Positions 10,130-20,200 of a DNA stretch of 64,000 nucleotides are shown here, one piece after another. Both the position numbers and the translations under genes were made by a program. Position 1 is the stretch's first letter, and every line of letters begins with the position of its first letter. Origin of the DNA: Isoperla grammatica (Eukaryota > Arthropoda > Insecta > Plecoptera > Perlodidae); assembly GCA_945910005.1 (NCBI GenBank), contig OX246747.1:13896580-13960579 (forward strand), in the 5' to 3' direction. The notes under the pieces were generated by a model. The model was given only the letters and a program-made list of their open reading frames with translations, ran no database searches and was not told the origin of the DNA.

Positions 10130-10265
10130 GACAAAGACCTAGCCTAGCCTTGCCTTACGCCTAGGCCCTAGTAGGCCTTGGCCTAGGCCTTCACCTCGGC
10201 CCCTAACCTATTTTAGGCCTATAGCCCTAGCCTAGTTTTAGGCTTAGGCCTAGGGCCTACCTAGA
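10130..10265. repeat. Dense GGCCTA/TAGGCC cluster
   Basis: About 130 bp made almost wholly of variants of CCTAGGCCTA. This palindromic motif recurs through the window (for example 41700-41870 and 53100-54000), and here it is locally amplified. Confidence 0.6.
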
Positions 10266-10309
10266 CCAAGCATGTAGGCCTACATCTAGAACATGTCTTA
10301 AGTGTAGAC

Positions 10310-10686
10310 CTGCCCAGGGACTGCCACCTTATCGTGGTGGGCAGGTTTGCGTGCTTTGTTGATCCCGAGAGCTATGCCGGCGGAAGCGTATGCTTCTGGT
10401 AGGGCCACCCAAGCCGGACTGGTCGAGGAGAAGTCAGACAAAGTGCAGTCCACACCCCAATCCCCTTTCCCCCCCACTGTCCCATTGAATATTTCTCCTC
10501 CCACTTGGCCCTGCCCTCCCTTGCTGGACTCCCGTATGACGACTAACACGACGTACAATGTATCTGATTCGGATGTTGCTTTATTCTTCATCATCATCTT
10601 TCTCATCTTCAGTATCACCCTCTCATCGTCTCGATTAGCCATCGTTGCATAAATATGAGACGTTAAGCCCCATTAATCAATCATCA
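10310..10686 (+). mobile_element. SINE, long form (L), full length
   Basis: A 377-bp copy flanked by a perfect 14-bp duplication TCTTAAGTGTAGAC at 10296-10309 and 10687-10700. It sits in the intron between two Harbinger transposase exons. Confidence 0.92.
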
Positions 10687-10745
10687 TCTTAAGTGTAGAC
10701 TAGAGATCTATATATTATGTTATTGAGTCTTCTCTTGCACTTACC

Positions 10746-11081
10746 TGACTTAATTTTGGCAATGAGGCCAGCATCGGCCAGCGGGTATCTAATACTGCGT
10801 GGAGCAATCGCGACCATAGCTTCACAAGATGTTTTGAGGACACGGCTGCAGCTAGACTGGCTTATCCCAGCCACGTTCCCCAATACATTTTAAAATCTAG
10901 CTAGTCCCATATATCGTACAGATATTAGCACCTGTGTGTGGACTGGTAACGTATGTGATCGAGCCGTAGCCCTGCCCAACACTGGCTCGAGCTCGTCACA
11001 CAGTTCTATGATTACGTGACGAGGAAACCGATAGTTTCTCATCAGATCGTTGTCCCGAGATTTAAAGGATCGAGCCTGTTC
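10746..11081 (-). pseudogene. PIF/Harbinger transposase, N-terminal exon
   Basis: On the minus strand, after a TTTTTAG acceptor, the frame reads NDLMRNYRFPRHVIIELCDE, then LPVHTQVLISVRYMG, then a TAA where Gln is expected, then NVLGNVAGISQSSCSRVLK. This is the helix-turn-helix half of HARBI1-type transposases. It ends at a GTAAGT donor near 10745. The single in-frame stop and the broken middle exon show a dead copy. Confidence 0.8.
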
Positions 11082-11204
11082 CTAAAAACTCACCGTGGCA
11101 TTTCTACATGCTCATCAACCTCTTCAACACCAAACGCGAGGCCCGTCTGGGCCCGGGGAAGAAGAGACCCAGAGTGACTCTGTAGTCGTAAATGGTGACG
11201 GAAG

Positions 11205-11443
11205 GGGACCCTGTCCCTCCCCTCCCCCCACACAGTCCCACTGAAGATTTCTCCCCCCACTTGGCCCTGCCCTCCCTTGCTGGACTCCCATATGACGACC
11301 TACGCGACGTAGAATGGATCTGATTCGGATGTGGCTTTATTGTTCATCATCATCTTTCTGATCTTCATTATCACCCGCTCATCGTCTCGATTAGCCATTG
11401 TTGCAAAAATATGAGACGTTAAGCCCCATTAATCAATAAATCT
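11205..11443 (+). mobile_element. SINE, 5'-truncated L type
   Basis: It begins in the C/T-rich middle (TCCCACTGAAGATTTC) and continues through the complete 3' half to ATGAGACGTTAAGCCCC and ATCAATAA. The sequence just before it is not the usual head. Confidence 0.75.
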
Positions 11444-11510
11444 TAACTAGGCTAGGCCTAAGCTAGGCCTTAGCCATTGATTCTATGAATGAAGGCAGAA
11501 TCTACTTACC

Positions 11511-11716
11511 GCCTTGATGGATCGCGTGTTTGGGGCCACAGCATTGACCGACTCTGCCACCATTTCCCTCGCACGGTCCTTGAGTGCCTTTGTCAGAGTA
11601 GCACAACATTCTCCATTCATAGTGGCACTTTGTAGCTGTACCTCACGCACAAGCACTAATTTCTCTTCTTCAGTAACATTTATAGAACGGGCTGCCATGA
11701 CTCTAACTTCAGCCAT
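11511..11716 (-). CDS. Myb/SANT-like DNA-binding protein, first exon (Harbinger partner type)
   Basis: From an ATG at 11716 the minus strand encodes about 69 residues to a GTAAGT donor at 11505-11510. The motif INVTEEEKLVLVREV followed by LKDRAREMVAESVNAVAPNTRS matches the start of Myb/SANT-like proteins. Harbinger elements carry such a protein alongside the transposase to bring it to the nucleus and the DNA ends. The frame is intact here. It is on the same strand as the Harbinger exons on both sides. Later exons were not identified. Confidence 0.55.
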
Positions 11717-12755
11717 TTTGAAAATAATTGTGTTCCCGCAATCGCCGTGATGACGTCACACATTATTATTATTTTGGCGACCTGTGATTAGCTGTCGACT
11801 TCGATTCGGGTAGCATGGACTTAATATTATAACCCTATGTTAACACTTGTACTTGTACTGTACCCGGGGCTAGCGAGAGTTAAGAAAATGTACAGGAATG
11901 AGGCCCCTGTAGAGCAAATGTGGCCTAGGCCAGGCCTCCCTTCTAGCTCAGAGATCTAAAATTTTAATTAGAAGAAGTCTAGGACCTAGGCCTACGCCGT
12001 ATCAGTAATCACATGTGGAGTTAACAGTTACCCATTTGACGAGTACCTGCTGCCAGTGTGTGGTTCTAACGAAGGCACTTGTTTGAAACAAGGATAGGAG
12101 AAGCCAAGCCAATCAGCATTTCCCGTTATCACGAGTTGATTGTAAATTGCTTACATATAATAATGATGCCAGTTATGTAAATTAATAGCTACACGATGTA
12201 GACATTAACATAGTAGAGTCAAATATTATTCACACATAGAAACTGTGATTCATCTACCAGATGTATATTATATTTCGTTACCGTTGCCCAGTTGTGCGCT
12301 TTTTTAAAATTGGTTAATATTTTATCTCCCAAAAATATCATTGTAACGGGAATAGGATGACATGGCAAATGACTTGAGGACACATATTCTTTGTTATTAT
12401 TTTTATTACATTTTTTTCGGTGGAGAAGATGGTCGGGGGAAGTTGACTGCGCTCCTACACCCATATAAAGTGTAATTGTTGACTTGTGCTATTGTCACAT
12501 GGTGGTTCACACTTGGATTGTGCTGCCGCCTCCACCGCAGCCCCGTCCACCGGCGACGCCGAGCAGCACGATCTTCGCTTATATTTTCCTTGTCTCCTTC
12601 CATAGTTTATCTGTTCCAAGGAAAATATTGTACTACATTGAGTATATAATATTAAAATAGTATATTATATGATTTAATTTAGTCGTTCTACGTACTGAAG
12701 TATGTGAACAGTGGACAAGTACTTCCTTCTGGATTTTCAGATTACACAAATACTG
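11717..12755. other. Non-coding; possible Harbinger-type leader at 12406-12603 (minus)
   Basis: A short basic minus-strand ORF (MEGDKENISEDRAARRRRW) could be an N-terminal exon, but nothing confirms it. The rest is AT-rich and empty. Confidence 0.25.
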
Positions 12756-12946
12756 TTCGAGGAGAAGTCAGACGAAGTGCAGTCCACACCCCAATCCCCT
12801 TTCCTCCCCTTTCTCTTTTCCTCACGCGCCCTCCTACTTGCCCCTTTCCTCCAAAGAGACCCCAATTTCATCTTCATTATCACCCACTCATTGTCTCGAT
12901 TAGCCTCGTTGCAAAAATATGAGACGTTAAGCCCAAATAAATAATA
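12756..12946 (+). mobile_element. SINE, 5'-truncated S type
   Basis: It starts at GAGGAGAAGTCAGACGAAG in the distal head and runs through the S-type tail to GTTAAGCCCAAATAA. Confidence 0.85.
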
Positions 12947-13195
12947 ATTGAAATTACGTCGATTTTCATCATTTGAATCTCGAACAAATATCAATGACGT
13001 CATCTATGACGTAGGGTCTTAAGTTAGGACAACTCTAGGACATATTTAAGACTTTCTGTGAATATGGCTTAGGACTGTACTAGGGTTTATCTTATTTTTG
13101 TCTTGTACCGGGCCTAACTTAGGCCTTTTTCTCTATTTTTTTTATTTATTCATTCACAACCAGTTACACGGCACCACCGAAACACAAGCTTATAT

Positions 13196-13575
13196 GTGCC
13201 AAATCCCATTTACAATTTAACTTATTATCAGGCCAAGGATCCTACATCTAAGGGCTTATCCTTGCCTGCAATCATACCTCTAGCCTTATCTAGTCACCTA
13301 TACTACTTTCTTGCCTCTTTTCATAGTTTCGTTTATCATTTCGACCTTCCGTATCAGCAATATCTTGTCGCAAATTGTCGCAGCCACAATTTGTTGGCTC
13401 AAAAAGATCTACAATATTTTCATTGTACATCTCCAGCGACTCTTTAATATTCCATTACAACGCTCCACAATACTCCGTGCCCGCATTTGGTGGCGGTTGT
13501 ATTCCTCTTGGGCATCAGTGATTGCAACTGCCAGTGGAGTAAAGAGCCACGGCTCTAAAGGATAACCACTATCAC
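13196..13575 (-). pseudogene. PIF/Harbinger transposase, C-terminal exon, out of order
   Basis: After an AAATTACAG acceptor the minus-strand frame reads GDSGYPLEPWLFTPL, then EEYNRHQMRARSIVERCNGI and LKSRW. This block carries the catalytic Glu of Harbinger DDE nucleases. A stop follows soon after. For a minus-strand gene it should lie below the middle exon at 9.7-10.0 kb, yet it is 2 kb upstream of the N-terminal exon. The array is therefore rearranged or this is a second element. Bases 13391-13435 are shared with the kinesin pseudo-exon. Confidence 0.75.
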
Positions 13576-13760
13576 CTGTAATTTAACTTGTTTTAGTCTC
13601 TGTTATTTTTTAGATTCGATTAAATTAAACACTAAGGCTGCAAATGGGTCATAACTGCCTGGTGGCTATTAATGTAGGCCTATTTTATGATTTGAATATC
13701 GTAAACATTAAGGGGGAATCACTTAGTAATGGCGGGTTCCCAAGCTCTTACGGCAGCCGT

Positions 13761-13801
13761 CAACGGCCAGCGTCAACGTCCGGCGTTGACGCTGGCCGTT
13801 G
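13761..13801. repeat. Perfect 18-bp palindrome, 5-nt loop
   Basis: CAACGGCCAGCGTCAACG (13761-13778) is inverted exactly at 13784-13801 around TCCGG. Further GTTGAC/GTCAAC motifs lie on both sides. It may be a transposon terminus or a hairpin MITE core. Confidence 0.8.
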
Positions 13802-14106
13802 CGTGGGCATTCACATGCTCGACGTTTCAACGTTCAGCGTAGGCCTACGTTGACAATGTTTTGCCGTGTGACAGCAGATAGTGACAGTTGACAGCTGGTT
13901 GTGGATTGACTGAATGAAAATGGTTCTTAGAAGAAGTACGAGAAGGTTCATTCTGAACAGGTTTCCAAAATCAGAAAACATTATTTTTTGACAGCTTGTT
14001 GTTTGTCCATCAATTCAATTCATTTGTTTCATTGTTATCTTTTGGTGTTGCTAGTAGCCATAGCCGGAACACTTCGTAAGACATGGGATTATTCCAATCT
14101 ACTTAC

Positions 14107-14216
14107 TGTCAACGTTCAATGTGGCCGATATTTGTGACCAAATGTGGTCCTTCTTCAGCTTGTTCTTGTATTCTGCTAATGTAACATCGTACAGGGCTGG
14201 CTTCTTCTCAATTTCT
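14107..14216 (-). pseudogene. MADF domain, N-terminal half, cut by a SINE
   Basis: The minus strand encodes EIEKKPALYDVTLAEYKNKL and then KKDHIWSQISATLNVD, ending at a GTAAGT donor (14101-14106). IE..P.LYD and IW.QI mark a MADF domain, a Myb-related DNA-binding fold. An S-type SINE directly abuts its 5' side at about 14217, which removes the first residues. The exon phase would fit the MADF C-terminal half at 28.4-28.57 kb. Confidence 0.65.
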
Positions 14217-14385
14217 TCCTCCCCACTCCCGTTTCCTCCCCTTCCCTTTTCTTCCCCGCCCTCCTACTTGACCCTTTCCTCCAAACATCCCCCTAGTTCA
14301 CATTCATATATCACCCAGTCATTGTCTCGATTGGCCTCGTTGCAAAAATGTGAGACGTTAAGCCCAAATATCAATCAATCAATCT
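14217..14385 (+). mobile_element. SINE, 5'-truncated S type
   Basis: It starts in the C/T-rich middle (TCCTCCCCACTCCCG) and ends GTTAAGCCCAAATATCAATC. It interrupts the MADF exon on the other strand. Confidence 0.85.
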
Positions 14386-14406
14386 TCTGAAATTAAAATC
14401 TCCAGT

Positions 14407-14680
14407 CCTGCCCAGGGACTGCCACCTTATCGTGGTGGGCAGGTTTGCGTGCTTTGTTGATCCCAAGAGCTATGCCGGCGGAAGCGTATGCTTCTGGTAG
14501 GGCCACCCTAGCCGGACTGGTCGAGGAGAAGTCGGACGAAGTGCAGCTCACACCCCAATCCCCTTTCCACCCCGCCCCTTTCCCCAAACAGCCCCCTTTT
14601 TCATCTTCATATATCACCCACTCATTGTCTCGATTAGCCACGTTACAAAAATATGAGACGTTAAGCCCAAATATCAATCA
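14407..14680 (+). mobile_element. SINE, short form (S), full length
   Basis: Complete head CCTGCCCAGGGACTGCCACC and complete tail. It lies about 20 bp after the previous copy in the same orientation. I see no clear target duplication. Confidence 0.85.
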
Positions 14681-14697
14681 CTAGACTAGAAGGCTAT

Positions 14698-14858
14698 ATG
14701 GTACGTTTACAGCTACGTGTTGCGAGCGAAGCGAGTGCGCGAGCTCCAATCAGTGGCTGGGTTTCTCGCAAAGAAGTTAATAGTTTCACGCAAACTCGGC
14801 CACTGATTGGAGCTCGCGCCTTCGCTTTGCTCACAACGCGAAGCTGTTAGCGTACCAT
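14698..14858. mobile_element. Foldback MITE
   Basis: ATGGTACG at the left is inverted as CGTACCAT at the right. The arms stay complementary over about 65 bp, including GCGAGCTCCAATCAGTGG, around a loop of about 25 bp. There is no coding capacity. Confidence 0.8.
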
Positions 14859-15211
14859 TACCATAAGTGTGCCCTCAATAATTTGCAAGACTAAACCCAA
14901 ACCACATTTTCCACTTATATTAGAGCACTCCTATTTTACTTTGAAAGCCGGTAACAGACTTTTAACTATAAGCATAATAGGTATATAGGAATATAGTATA
15001 TAATATAAGTTCTTATTATACATGTCATTTTTAGCAAATTCTTAAAATTTACTGACCGTTTTCCTTTAAGCCCATTTTTGGGGGGTCACCGAATTTTCTA
15101 AAAATAGCCAAAAAAATTCGGTTTCCCCCCCAAACTCGGGCAAAAGATATTTGATCTATACCCCTTGAATTGAGCCCAGAGCCATTCACGATTCTAGTAA
15201 ATACAAAACAT
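14859..15211 (+). other. Probable start of nuclear mitochondrial copy (control region)
   Basis: AT-rich sequence leading straight into a mitochondrial trnI. At about 15074-15133 a hairpin pairs GGGGGG + ACCGAATTTT with AAAATTCGGT + CCCCCC, the kind of stem found in arthropod control regions. That this is control region is inferred from position, not proven. Confidence 0.4.
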
Positions 15212-15273
15212 AATTAAGTGCCTGATTAAAGGGCTATCTTGATAGGATAGATTATGTAAATTTTATTTACCTT
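15212..15273 (+). pseudogene. trnI: Mitochondrial trnI (GAT) copy, split by the Gypsy element
   Basis: AATTAAGTGCCTGATTAAAG begins a tRNA cloverleaf with anticodon GAT in CTATC-TTGATAG-GATAG. It stops at ACCTT, and the missing acceptor bases CATTA follow the right LTR at 25291. The LTR element therefore landed inside this gene. Confidence 0.85.
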
Positions 15274-15873
15274 TGTGATGTGGGCAGGGAAGCCTTTCAA
15301 TCAATATCCATTGTTTGATTGGTAAATCATAATTTGGTAATCATAAATATGATTAAATAACTTTTCAAGAACATTGTAGACTTATTGCTCAGCCTTCAAC
15401 CCGTCCAGCTGATTAGCTTGCGAACTGCAGGCCTCGGTCACTGGATCCTTGCTACTCGAGATTGCTGAGTAGACAGTACAAGCCTCTCCATATGTTTGTA
15501 GACTGACAAGCAGCATATGGGGATTTCAGGCAGATCACTGTTTAATTATTACATATGACTGTACTCCATAAGCTAACATTATGGGAACAAGGAGTGGATG
15601 AGGTAACCCCCTCTCCCCCACTCCTTGCTGCAAGAGCTTGCAATCGCTCTCTTCTAATCTGGCAGCCGAACTGATAGGAAGTTCATTTAGGATGATAGGG
15701 TTAAAACAATTAATAAGTGTTTGTAAGTATCTGATTTATTAAATAGTTCACTATACAAGGCTTATGAATTAACCAGAAAATCCTTCCCTCTCATTCCCAA
15801 TATCAGTAAGTAAATCAAGCTCCAGGTGTCGATAATAGATTGACTGGTAATCAATCTGATTGTCGGCACAACA
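15274..15873 (+). repeat. 5' LTR
   Basis: Starts TGTGATGTGGGCAGGG and ends GTCGGCACAACA. It matches 24687-25286 except near 15315 and 15355. Confidence 0.95.
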
Positions 15874-15876
15874 AAT

Positions 15877-15894
15877 TGGTGGCAGCTACGGGAT
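15877..15894 (+). promoter_or_regulatory. Candidate primer-binding site
   Basis: TGGTGGCAGCTACGGGAT begins three bases after the 5' LTR. TGG start and position fit a tRNA 3' end; I cannot name the tRNA. Confidence 0.6.
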
Positions 15895-16153
15895 AATCTT
15901 TTTTCCTTACTAACACTTTGGAAAAAGAACCCACTGGAGTTTTGATTGCTGATTGATATTGGTGTGAGAGGTTGGGTAGTGTATCACAAGAAGACAACAT
16001 TGGGTAAGTTATTGCACTATCATTACTACGCATGCAGTGTGCTTAACACAGTTGAGTGTACCTTGCCGAACATCATTGGTTTCCGTAAAAATAAAGTTAG
16101 CTCAGTATTCGTAAATTAAATTTTTCTGATCCAAGATCTAAAAATTACTCAAA

Positions 16154-17224
16154 ATGGCCGTTACAAAAGAACAGTTTGAGAGACTAGTTCAGGAGCTGAC
16201 TCAAATAAGAACTCAGTTTGGGCAGTTGCAAACTGCATACGAACAAGTTCGAGCTGAGCTAGTGACGGTTAAAGCTGAGGCAGCTGTTCGCCCTGCCCAG
16301 GCGCAGCAGCACTAACATAATGGAAACCAGGGTGAATTGGCTGTGGTTAAAGACCTCACTGTGGGCAATATGATCAAGCCCTGGAAGGGAGACGCCTCGG
16401 ATTTACCAGTCGAGGGTTTCCTCTCCCAGATCGATAAGGCAGCTGATCTAGGATCCTGGACAGAGACCGATAAGATGAAAATCATTGGTCTCAAATTGCT
16501 CGGGCCTGCACTTACTTTTCTAGAAAGTAATGCAGAGCTTCAGGCTCCTGGGATCTCATACGCTAACTTCCGAGCAGCGTTGATTGAACGATTTCGGTCT
16601 AAACAACCGGATCAGTTTTATTACACGCAGCTCCAAAATGCTAAACAGACTGCTGGCGAATCACCCGAAGCCTTTGCTGACCGTTGCAAGCAGTTATGCC
16701 TTGCAACTATTCAGAAAGTAGGGGACGCGCGGGAGCAGCAGATTATTAACAGGGAAGCTGAGCGTAGGTTATTAGCCGCTTACACAAACGGTCTCCTGGG
16801 CAATGTAGGATTGCAGGTACGATACCGTATGCCAAGCACACTAGCGGAGGCGATAACTCTCGCAGTCGCGGTTAATTCGACCGACCAGGCGGCTAAAGAA
16901 CAAGAACCAAAATCATCCAAGGTAGTGTACGCGACTCAATCTAATAGCGTAACTTGTTACTGGTGTAACAAAAAGGGCCATTATTCCCGAGACTGCAGAG
17001 GGAATAAAGCCAATCAAGCGAAGGCTAGTCCCCCAGAGTCCAATGAACCCCCGACAAAAGTAAACGGTAACAAGCACAAGGGAAAGAAACCTCCATTTTG
17101 TGTTCATTGTCGGAAGCCAGAACATCTGAGCAGGAACTGCTGGCATAAGCCATCGCCGGAGGCCGCAACGCAAGACCCAAAAGGTCAAGGTTCGTTGAGG
17201 GCCCCATCAACGAGCCAGAACTAG
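16154..17224 (+). pseudogene. gag: Gypsy gag with an early in-frame stop
   Basis: The best start is ATG at 16154. The first 53 codons have a coiled-coil character. A TAA at 16313-16315 then interrupts the frame, which stays open afterwards to 17224. The body holds a retrotransposon gag core (KPWKGDA...FLSQIDKAADL to FADRCKQLC) and two CCHC knuckles, CYWCNKKGHYSRDC and CVHCRKPEHLSRNC, that bind RNA. The product would form the particle. The stop is probably a point change, since everything downstream is well preserved. A -1 frameshift signal at 17176-17216 links it to pol. Confidence 0.85.
17176..17216 (+). promoter_or_regulatory. -1 ribosomal frameshift signal (gag-pol)
   Basis: CCCAAAA at 17176-17182 is read C CCA AAA in the gag frame, the X XXY YYZ form. 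After a 6-nt spacer, GGTTCGTTGA (17189-17198) pairs with TCAACGAGCC (17207-17216) around an 8-nt loop, giving 10 bp with one G-U. The pol frame is exactly -1 and is open across the site. Confidence 0.75.
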
Positions 17225-20200
17225 TCCAACAGGTGACGGTGCCTAGTGTAGCTACGCCCGATAATGGAGACTGTGAAGTTCTCATTGAGGTAGAGATAGA
17301 AGGAATAGTCAGACAGCTACTGGTCGATACCGGAGCTACGATTTCTGTCCTACAACCAGGCGTGAGCACAGATGCACTTAGGACCGATCATACACGGGCT
17401 AGGGGCGTAACAGGAACAACTATTCAGATACTTGGGCTACAATCTGTTACGTTCAGTATCCAAAATCAAAATTATAAACATCAGTTTCATGTAGCCAATC
17501 TAGATCTACCATTCGATGGCATCCTAGGCGTGGACTTTCTCTCACGGGAGAAAGGAGTATTAAACTTCGACTCACAAACCCTACGCATTAAACATAGTGA
17601 AGTACCATTTATTGGGAAAGCAGCACGTGCAGCTACGTGTCCTAACGGGCATACATGCAACACATGTTCTACCAGATTCGCTAATGTTCACTTGGAAGTA
17701 ATTAATCCAGGTGAGCAGGAATCGACATGCGGATTGAAGGGCCTAATTACCCCTGCCGCTCGAGCCTCGTCAGGAACTCCAAAGGGTGCATGCAACCCTA
17801 GTGAGAATTCAGCACAGGCAGGTAGTTCAAACAGCACAGTTAAGTCTGTGAACACTACAACTAAAGGTTGGAAAGTTTATGCGCAGGAAACCACCATGTT
17901 GCCTAGCCGTAGTGAAGTCATTGTATATGGGAGACTAGATCGAGGAGGTCCTAGTATTCCTACCGACGTAGTTGTCGAACCCCAAGCGGTGCAACTACGG
18001 TGTGTTAGTGGCCAGAGTTGCGGCTAGCACGAACGGCAATCTAGTTCCCCTCAAACTCATGAATGTTGGGATGGATCCGATCCAACTAGTGAAAAACACT
18101 TTGTTGGGAGAGGCAGAAAGAATGGATTCAAATGTGTCCGAAACCCAGCGAGATATCCGTGCAGTGCTGCCTGATGTCAAAAGGCGAGCAATGGAATCAG
18201 ATAATGCACAGAAAGATAAGGCCAAAGTAAAGGCACTTCTCGAGAGCAAACTAGCACACTTAGAGCCTCAAAGTAGGGCTAAGGTAAACAGCGTACTTGA
18301 TCAATACGTTGAGTTGTTCTCAGAGTCTGAGGATACGCTCGGGTGTACAAGTATGGTTAAACATACAATTGACACAGGAGATGAAAAGCCAGTGCGCAAG
18401 CATCCATACCGGATACCGCATGCCTTGAAGGGTGTGGTTGACGAGCATATAGATGATATGCTCCGAAAGGGTATAATTGAACCATCAAACTCTCCCTGGT
18501 CCGCACCCATTATTTTGGTACCTAAAAAGGTTGCAGAAGGAGCTGAACCCAAGTACAGATTGGTCACTGACTTTAGAGGGTTAAATCAGGTCAGTAAAGG
18601 GGATGCTTACCCCCTACCAAACATAACCGAAACTCTAGACAACCTAGGGAATTGTAAATATTTTACAACGTTGGACCTGCGAAGTGGATATTACCAATGC
18701 CAAATCGATGAGAAGGACAGAGAAAAAACTGGGTTTTCCACCCCTACCGGTCATTATCACTACAACCGGATGGCGTTTGGACTGTGTGGAGCCCCAGCTA
18801 CCTTCCAGAGATTGATGGACTGTGTGCTCGCAGGCCTAACTAATATAGAATGTATGATATATCTGGACGATATCATTCTATATAGCCGTACAATCGATGA
18901 CCACGTTGAAAGTCTGCGTAAGGTGTTTGAAAGGCTCAAAGAAGCTAACCTAAAAATCCAACCAGACAAATGTATATTTGCTCAATCTGAAGTAAATTAC
19001 CTCGGTCATGTAGTCACTCGCGACGGTGTAACACCTGACCCGCGGCTTACGACAGCCATTAAGGACTACAAGAGACCACAGAATGTCAAAGATGTACGAG
19101 CATTCCTAGGATTGTCGGGTTACTATAGAAAATTTATTGAAAATTACGCTGATAAGGCACACCCTCTGACGCAGTTGACGAAGCAGGACGTTCCATTTGT
19201 TTGGACAAACCAGCATCAACAAGCGTTCGAAAATTTAAAAGCGCAACTCTGTGGAGAATCCATTTTGAAATATCCAGTCTTTACAGAGCCGTTTATTTTG
19301 GCAACCGATGCTAGTGGACTTGCCGTAGGAGCAGTCCTATCACAAAAAATCAATGGCGTGGAGAAACCAATAGCATACGCATCGCGACAGCTCAACAAAG
19401 CTGAACGAAATTATAGTACCACCGATCGCGAACTACTCGCGGTAGTATGGGCAACAAAGTACTTCCGATGCTATCTATTTGGCCGCCCATTCACACTATT
19501 CACTGACCATGCACCACTGAGGTAGATGTTGAAGTTAAAAGAGCCTAAATCGTCTCGATTAACACGGTGGATGGTACGACTGTCTGAGTTTGAATTCGAA
19601 ATAATTCACAAACCGGGCAAAAGTAATACAAATGCCGATGCGCTGAGTCGACAAGTGAACGAACTCGCAACCAGAGGGAAAACAACCTATCTACCCCTGA
19701 TGAGCAGAGACCTATTCTTACAGGAACAACAAAATGACGAAAATTGCTATAACATCATCCAAAACCTGGAAGAGCCTGAATACGAAGAACAATTTCAGCT
19801 CGACGTAGACGGTCTGCTGTATCATGTAAATGGCGACATCTGGCGTATAGTCGTACCCGCTAACCTGATTCAACGCATAATTCAGAACCATCACGATACA
19901 GTGTTTAGTGGACATCAAGGTGTGAAACGCACGATTGACCTAGTACAGGCGCGATACTATTGGAAAACTCTGAGACGAGACATTGAAAAATATGTACTCG
20001 AATGCGACTCGTGTGCGAAACGTAAACCAGGTAAGCGTAAGGTAATACCACTGGGCACACACGAGGAAACTTCCAATCCATTCGAATTGGTAAGCATGAT
20101 ATAGTTGGTCCACTTCCTACTACTACCAATGGAAATAAATATTTGCTGACGTTCATTGACTATTTCACTCGGTACTGCGAAGCAATTCCTATCAAAGACC

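Noticed and set aside
19548..19570. CGTCTCGATTA in the Gypsy pol, resembling the SINE tail
   Set aside because: It is coding sequence within RNase H and the match is only about 11 bp, so it is chance.
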